A stretch of DNA of 64,000 nt from Methanosarcinaceae archaeon (GTDB taxonomy: Archaea; Halobacteriota; Methanosarcinia; Methanosarcinales; Methanosarcinaceae). A program made the position numbers and the translations under genes. The stretch is taken from NCBI GenBank assembly GCA_020055655.1, contig JAIPUR010000004.1, forward strand, positions 1 through 64,000, given 5' to 3'. Below the pieces are notes generated by a model. That model had not been told where the DNA came from, did not search any database, and saw nothing but the letters and a program-made list of their open reading frames with translations. Positions within the stretch are counted from its first letter, which is position 1. Every line of letters starts with the position of its first letter. Shown piece by piece: positions 60,149 through 64,000 of this stretch.

Positions 60149-60404
60149 GAGTTTCACCACTTATATTAAGGATGCAAAGTAAATAATTTTAATCAATGGT
60201 GGTATATTATGTGCAAAACAGTTGGTATATTTTTGTCAAGAGCAGGCAGATATTTTAACTTTAGTTTTACGAACACTGTCTCCATATCTTCAGCATCTAT
60301 GTGATTCCATTCTATGTCATTTTGGGATATCTATATAGTACATTTAGTAAAATCTAATATACTTTATACATATTTGCTATATTCTGAACTTTGGTGAAAT
60401 ACAC

Positions 60405-61061
60405 ATGCCTAAAAAAACCACATCAGAGATTATCAAAATGGATAATGTCTGCTTTAATTTGGATAATAAGCAGATTCTTAAAGATCTGTCTCTGTCGGTA
60501 AACCGTGGCGACAAGATTCTCATAAAGGGAAAATCGGGTGCAGGTAAGACTACTGTATTCCGTTCAATTCTTGGATTTCAACCCATATCTTCCGGTACTA
60601 TTTTGTTCAAAGGTGAGGGATTGAACTCAGAGCTTGTCTGGAATATCAGGAAAAAGGTAGCCTATGTGTCCCAGGAATGTGATATTGGCGAAGGTATTGT
60701 AATTGATATGATCAAAGAAATGTTCAGTTACAGATCTACTGCCAGTAAATTTGACAATAAAAAGCTTTTATCGATGTTTGCTGAGTTATCCTTGTCTGAA
60801 TCAATTCTTCACAAAAAGTTTGAATTCCTGTCAGGAGGCGAAAAACAAAGGCTTGCCATTATCATATCGATACTTACACAAAAGGATATTTTCTTTTTGG
60901 ATGAAGTAACCTCGGATTTGGATTCTACTTTGAAGAAAAAAGTTGTTGATATATTCTATTCAAATCCTCAATGGACAATCATATCTATATCCCATGATCC
61001 TGAATGGGTGCGTCAAGATGTAAATATCTTTGATTTTGAAAAATTACAGGAAGGCGAATGA
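60405..61061 (+). CDS. ABC transporter ATP-binding protein, FetA-like
   Basis: A 218-residue ATPase: Walker A GKSGAGKTT, signature FLSGGEKQRLAI, Walker B IFFLDEVTSDLD and switch His in IISISHDPEW. Small ABC ATPases of this form pair with UPF0014/FetB permeases, and that gene follows with a four-base ATGA overlap. In bacteria FetAB exports iron and protects against oxidative stress; the neighbouring peroxiredoxin fits this, though it is on the other strand. GGTGAAATACAC precedes the ATG. Confidence 0.85.
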   Translation: MPKKTTSEIIKMDNVCFNLDNKQILKDLSLSVNRGDKILIKGKSGAGKTTVFRSILGFQPISSGTILFKGEGLNSELVWNIRKKVAYVSQECDIGEGIVIDMIKEMFSYRSTASKFDNKKLLSMFAELSLSESILHKKFEFLSGGEKQRLAIIISILTQKDIFFLDEVTSDLDSTLKKKVVDIFYSNPQWTIISISHDPEWVRQDVNIFDFEKLQEGE

Positions 61062-61855
61062 TGCAGACATATGCTATCTCTCCTTTGGGGATGTTCTTTT
61101 GTCTTTTACTTCTTTTAATTCCCATGTCATTGAGCTATTACCTTAAGCTCCGGTTTGTAAGATCGACTATTGTAAGTACTCTCAGGATGCTAATTCAACT
61201 TGGTCTTGTAGGGATTTTCCTGACAGTGGTTTTTGAGATTAACAATAGCTTTCTCAATATACTGTGGGTAATGATAATGGTAATTGTAGCTTCTCATTCA
61301 GTTTTGAAAAATGCAGAATTGAAGATAAGCTCCCTGATCCTTCCTTTGATAATTTCTTTCACGACGACAAATATCCTGATATTGCTCTATTTCAACAGTT
61401 TTGTTATCGGCCTTGGAAATGTTTTTGAAGCTCGATACTTTATTCCAATAGGTGGAATGGTACTTGGCAATTCCCTAAGAGCAAATATAGTAGCAATAAA
61501 TGATTTTTGTAATGAGATTCAGAGAAATGAAAATCGTTACCTTTATCATCTATCTTTGGGTGCTGAAAAAAATGAAGCTCTTATCCCATACCTGAGGAAA
61601 AGTGTCAGGAATGCACTAAAACCCACTCTCGCTAATATAGCAACAATAGGTATCGTGTTTCTTCCTGGCATGATGACCGGCCAGATACTGGGGGGTGCAA
61701 GTCCGCTGATTGCCATAGAGTACCAGGTAGCTATAATGATAGCCATTTACGTGGCAACCATGATGAATGTTGTACTTGGCATTGTTCTGCTTATGAACCG
61801 AGGCTTTGATGACTATGGTATGTTTAAAAAGTCGATTCTACGGCCACAGGAATGA
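61058..61855 (+). CDS. ABC transporter permease, FetB/UPF0014 family
   Basis: A 265-residue protein with seven hydrophobic helices. UPF0014 stretches: RSTIVSTLRMLIQLGLVGIFL, ARYFIPIGGMVLGNSLRANI, SVRNALKPTLANIATIGIVFLPGMMTGQILGGASPL and AIEYQVAIMIAIYVATMM. It forms the membrane half of the FetAB-like transporter. The ATG overlaps the ATPase stop. Substrate is probably iron or another metal by family analogy only. Confidence 0.9.
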   Translation: MMQTYAISPLGMFFCLLLLLIPMSLSYYLKLRFVRSTIVSTLRMLIQLGLVGIFLTVVFEINNSFLNILWVMIMVIVASHSVLKNAELKISSLILPLIISFTTTNILILLYFNSFVIGLGNVFEARYFIPIGGMVLGNSLRANIVAINDFCNEIQRNENRYLYHLSLGAEKNEALIPYLRKSVRNALKPTLANIATIGIVFLPGMMTGQILGGASPLIAIEYQVAIMIAIYVATMMNVVLGIVLLMNRGFDDYGMFKKSILRPQE

Positions 61856-62115
61856 GATTTCATCCAGAATTTTAATTTTTTCACAAGAATTGACCCTATG
61901 TAAAGTATAACAACAGCAAGTGAGGTGGTCGGGTTCATATCACGTTCTAGTAACATTCGTACACCGTTTTGCTTAAAAATAAACTTTCCTAACACTGGCT
62001 ATAACATCCACTAAAGCTACAATCATAGTTTAAGTAGTCATTGCATATCAGCGTTAGATTATAATAGAACCATCATTAATGATTATTATGAATCTATGTA
62101 TTGAGGTGATGCAGT

Positions 62116-62904
62116 ATGCCGGTAATAAGTTTTGTCTCATGTAAGATATTTGAAGATGAGATCATCCACGTCATAAAAAATGATTCTATAATAGAACGGT
62201 TAATATTAATAGAAAACGATGACTATCACAGGATAGCTGAAAAACTTGATAATGTAGGTATACCCTATGAGTTGCTTCCGATCGGGTCCATCCCAAACAA
62301 TATGGATTCTGGTACTTCTGGCAAGGTCACACTAATCGTAGATATGCTGGAACTTGCACTGCATGCATACCCCGATGATTTGCGTAAAGCTGTTTATGGG
62401 GTTAGTGAGGAATTGTCTTCATATTCTGATGGGATTCTTCTTTTCTATGGACTTTGTGGAAATGTGCTTGCAAATGCAGAGGAGGACCTGCAATATTTGC
62501 CATGTCCAGTTTGTATATTGAAAGAAGAAAATGGTCAGATTATAGATGATTGTATAGGTGCAGTTCTTGGAAGTAGGGATGCGTACCTTGAAAAATTAAA
62601 AGGTTGCAATGGGGCCGGGACTTTTTTCATGACTCCTATGTGGGCAGCCAATTGGCGTAAGATGCTGGTTTCTGCAGGTATGACTCCTAATCCTGATAAT
62701 ATAGAAGAATCCAAATTTGTTTTTAAGGAAGTTGGATACAAAATAGTAGCTAAAATAAATACTGGTCTCCTCTATGAAGAAAACTTCGATACCATGGTTG
62801 AGGAATTCGCCCGCCTCTTTGAGTTTGACATTATAGAAATGGATGCCAGCCCTGCATTGCTCGAACGCTGCTATACTGATCTAGTTAAGAAAATTGCAGC
62901 TTAG
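62116..62904 (+). CDS. DUF1638 domain protein
   Basis: A 262-residue protein: VISFVSCKIFEDEIIHVI, DGILLFYGLCGNVLANAE with cysteines near a glycine loop, LPCPVCILKEENGQIIDDCIGAVLGS and FFMTPMWAANWRKML. DUF1638 proteins are frequent in methanogens and acetogens near corrinoid methyltransferase genes; the function is unknown, and the conserved Cys suggest a metal or thiol role. GAGGTGATGCAGT precedes the ATG. It stands alone, convergent with the histidine kinase. Confidence 0.82.
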   Translation: MPVISFVSCKIFEDEIIHVIKNDSIIERLILIENDDYHRIAEKLDNVGIPYELLPIGSIPNNMDSGTSGKVTLIVDMLELALHAYPDDLRKAVYGVSEELSSYSDGILLFYGLCGNVLANAEEDLQYLPCPVCILKEENGQIIDDCIGAVLGSRDAYLEKLKGCNGAGTFFMTPMWAANWRKMLVSAGMTPNPDNIEESKFVFKEVGYKIVAKINTGLLYEENFDTMVEEFARLFEFDIIEMDASPALLERCYTDLVKKIAA

Positions 62905-62944
62905 TGAATAAAAGGTGGTACATCCGCCTGATATTTTTTATTCA
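62905..62944. terminator. Bidirectional terminator between DUF1638 gene and histidine kinase
   Basis: An extended stem: outer TGAATAAA (62905-62912) / TTTATTCA (62937-62944) and inner AGGTGG (62913-62918) / CCGCCT (62924-62929), with a seven-base bulge on one side. A-rich on one flank and T-rich on the other, it suits both converging genes. Confidence 0.6.
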
Positions 62945-62990
62945 GCAAAGTAAAAACATCTACATACGTCTTAATTCTTAATTCTAGTAA

Positions 62991-64000
62991 TTATATGGGT
63001 ATAGTAAATGTAAAAGTACTTCCTTTGCCATATTCACTATCGACCCTGATTTTTCCTCCGTGTAGTTCCACGTAGTTTTTAACAAGTGCAAGTCCAAGCC
63101 CTGTTCCTGCATATTTTCTGGAATCGGATGAGTCTACCTGGTAGAAAGGAGTGAATAAATTTTCTTGCATTTCTTTTTCAATACCAATACCATTATCTGC
63201 AACTGATATTTCAATCATATCATTCTTTTTAGATGCATTAATTTTGATAGTTCCACCATTTTGTGTAAATTTAACTGCATTACTTCCAAGATTATATAAA
63301 ATTTGTTTGAACTTGATACTATCTCCGGTAATTGATAATGTTTCGGGCTTAACTTCAAGTTCCAATGTGATAGACTTTTTCTTTGCAAGTGGTGATATCA
63401 TGGTCAATAAATTTTTCATTACTTCTTTTACCGTGAAAACTTCATAGTAAAGGTCCATTTTTCCTGCTTCTATCTTTGACAGGTCAAGAATATCATTTAT
63501 GAGTTCCAGAAGGTGTTTACCGCTTGTGGATATATGGTTTGCAAATCTATCCTGTTTATCGTTCAATTCACCAAAGTCACCATCTATGAGCATATCTGAA
63601 TATCCAATAATGGCATTTAGGGGAGTTCTTAGCTCATGACTCATCGTTGCAAGGAACTCACTTTTGGTTCTACTTGCAGCTTCTGCAGCAAGTTTAGCTT
63701 CCAGAAGATTCATTTGAGTGCGTTTGATGTCAGTAATGTCGTTATTTACCACTATGCCACCAAGCATTTCTCCGTCATCATCGATAACCGGAGCTGTGTA
63801 ATTATGAATTATCCTTTTAACTCCATCAAATGCATCGATTTCAAGAAGCTCTTTTTCAACGGTAATGCCTTCCTTGATGGTATGACCAAGTGCCCAATCC
63901 TCTGCTTGAAGTTCTTTCATGGATGGGAAATAACGTGCCTTGAATACCCCATATTCTTCAATTCCAACATGTGGTTCTGCTCCCCATATCTTTTGACCTG
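62991..64000 (-). CDS. PAS-domain sensor histidine kinase, N-terminus beyond the window
   Basis: The visible 336 residues run from inside a PAS/PAC domain (GQKIWGAEPHVGIEEYGV at the window edge, LLEIDAFDGVKRIIHNYTAP) through the dimerisation domain SEFLATMSHELRTPLNAIIGYSDML with the phosphorylated His, to the ATPase boxes FKQILYNLGSNAVKFT, EISVADNGIGI, FTPFYQVDSSDS and GTGLGLALVKNYVELHGGKI. An internal ATG at 63920 is not the start, since coding sequence continues upstream without a stop. It would sense redox, light or ligand through PAS domains. The remnant at 36496 is a relative. Confidence 0.88.
   Translation of the reverse strand, partial: GQKIWGAEPHVGIEEYGVFKARYFPSMKELQAEDWALGHTIKEGITVEKELLEIDAFDGVKRIIHNYTAPVIDDDGEMLGGIVVNNDITDIKRTQMNLLEAKLAAEAASRTKSEFLATMSHELRTPLNAIIGYSDMLIDGDFGELNDKQDRFANHISTSGKHLLELINDILDLSKIEAGKMDLYYEVFTVKEVMKNLLTMISPLAKKKSITLELEVKPETLSITGDSIKFKQILYNLGSNAVKFTQNGGTIKINASKKNDMIEISVADNGIGIEKEMQENLFTPFYQVDSSDSRKYAGTGLGLALVKNYVELHGGKIRVDSEYGKGSTFTFTIPI

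Overview
The window reads as chromosome of a methylotrophic methanogen of the order Methanosarcinales, closest in style to Methanolobus or Methanococcoides. The reasons are a RamA-type corrinoid activase, two MtaA/MtbA-type methylcobamide:CoM methyltransferases and a methylamine-type corrinoid protein; a complete A-type ATP synthase operon in the order H-I-K-E-C-F-A-B-D-G; the siroheme-dependent (Ahb) heme route with an archaeal CxxxY CcmE; a proteasome-activating nucleotidase; and archaeal TATA elements before several genes. The DNA is AT-rich. The genus is an inference; no rRNA is present.

Layout. 0-4.2 kb: small membrane and pilin genes, then ACT-domain, UPF0210 and P-loop kinase genes. 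4.2-14.2 kb: methyl-transfer region (DUF169 protein, ramA, a regulator, an mtbA paralogue, a large FMN/FAD/Fe-S oxidoreductase, a corrinoid protein, mtbA), with no substrate:corrinoid methyltransferase of the MtmB/MtbB/MttB type. 14.4-17.6 kb: membrane protein, aldehyde dehydrogenase and SDR. 17.7-25.1 kb: two DUF5714 Cys-rich proteins, an aquaporin, a phenylacetate-CoA-ligase-like AMP ligase, a TrsS-type radical SAM protein, a zinc-ribbon redox protein and a divergent UroD-family methyltransferase. I regard this set, aquaporin aside, as the best candidate for an undescribed system. 26-35 kb: housekeeping and scattered genes (tRNA-Glu, PAN, a P/Q-rich winged-helix-like protein, uvrB, an orphan ABC ATPase, tRNA-Gly, SOUL protein, glycosyltransferase). 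35.2-37.3 kb: a decay zone holding a frameshifted gene, a truncated tRNA-Leu beside an intact tRNA-Leu, CRISPR-repeat-like fossils, a histidine-kinase fragment and a truncated corrinoid protein. 37.4-51 kb: U32 peptidase, feoA, then a long minus-strand run ahbD-ahbA-ahbB-precorrin-2 dehydrogenase-hemA-hemB-hemL-hemC-pyrD-pyrK, and opposite it ccmE, a polyprenyl synthase and a radical SAM gene. 51.1-59.7 kb: ATP synthase operon. 59.7-64 kb: peroxiredoxin, a FetAB-like transporter, a DUF1638 protein and a PAS histidine kinase that runs off the window.

How the genes work together. Methyl groups enter on a corrinoid protein that RamA keeps reduced, and MtbA moves them to coenzyme M. The resulting electron transport needs heme for cytochromes (Ahb pathway, CcmE) and methanophenazine, for which the prenyl synthase is a candidate. 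The ion gradient drives the A-type ATP synthase. The 17.7-25.1 kb set probably makes or modifies a cofactor or acts on an unknown methyl donor; its function cannot be read from sequence alone.
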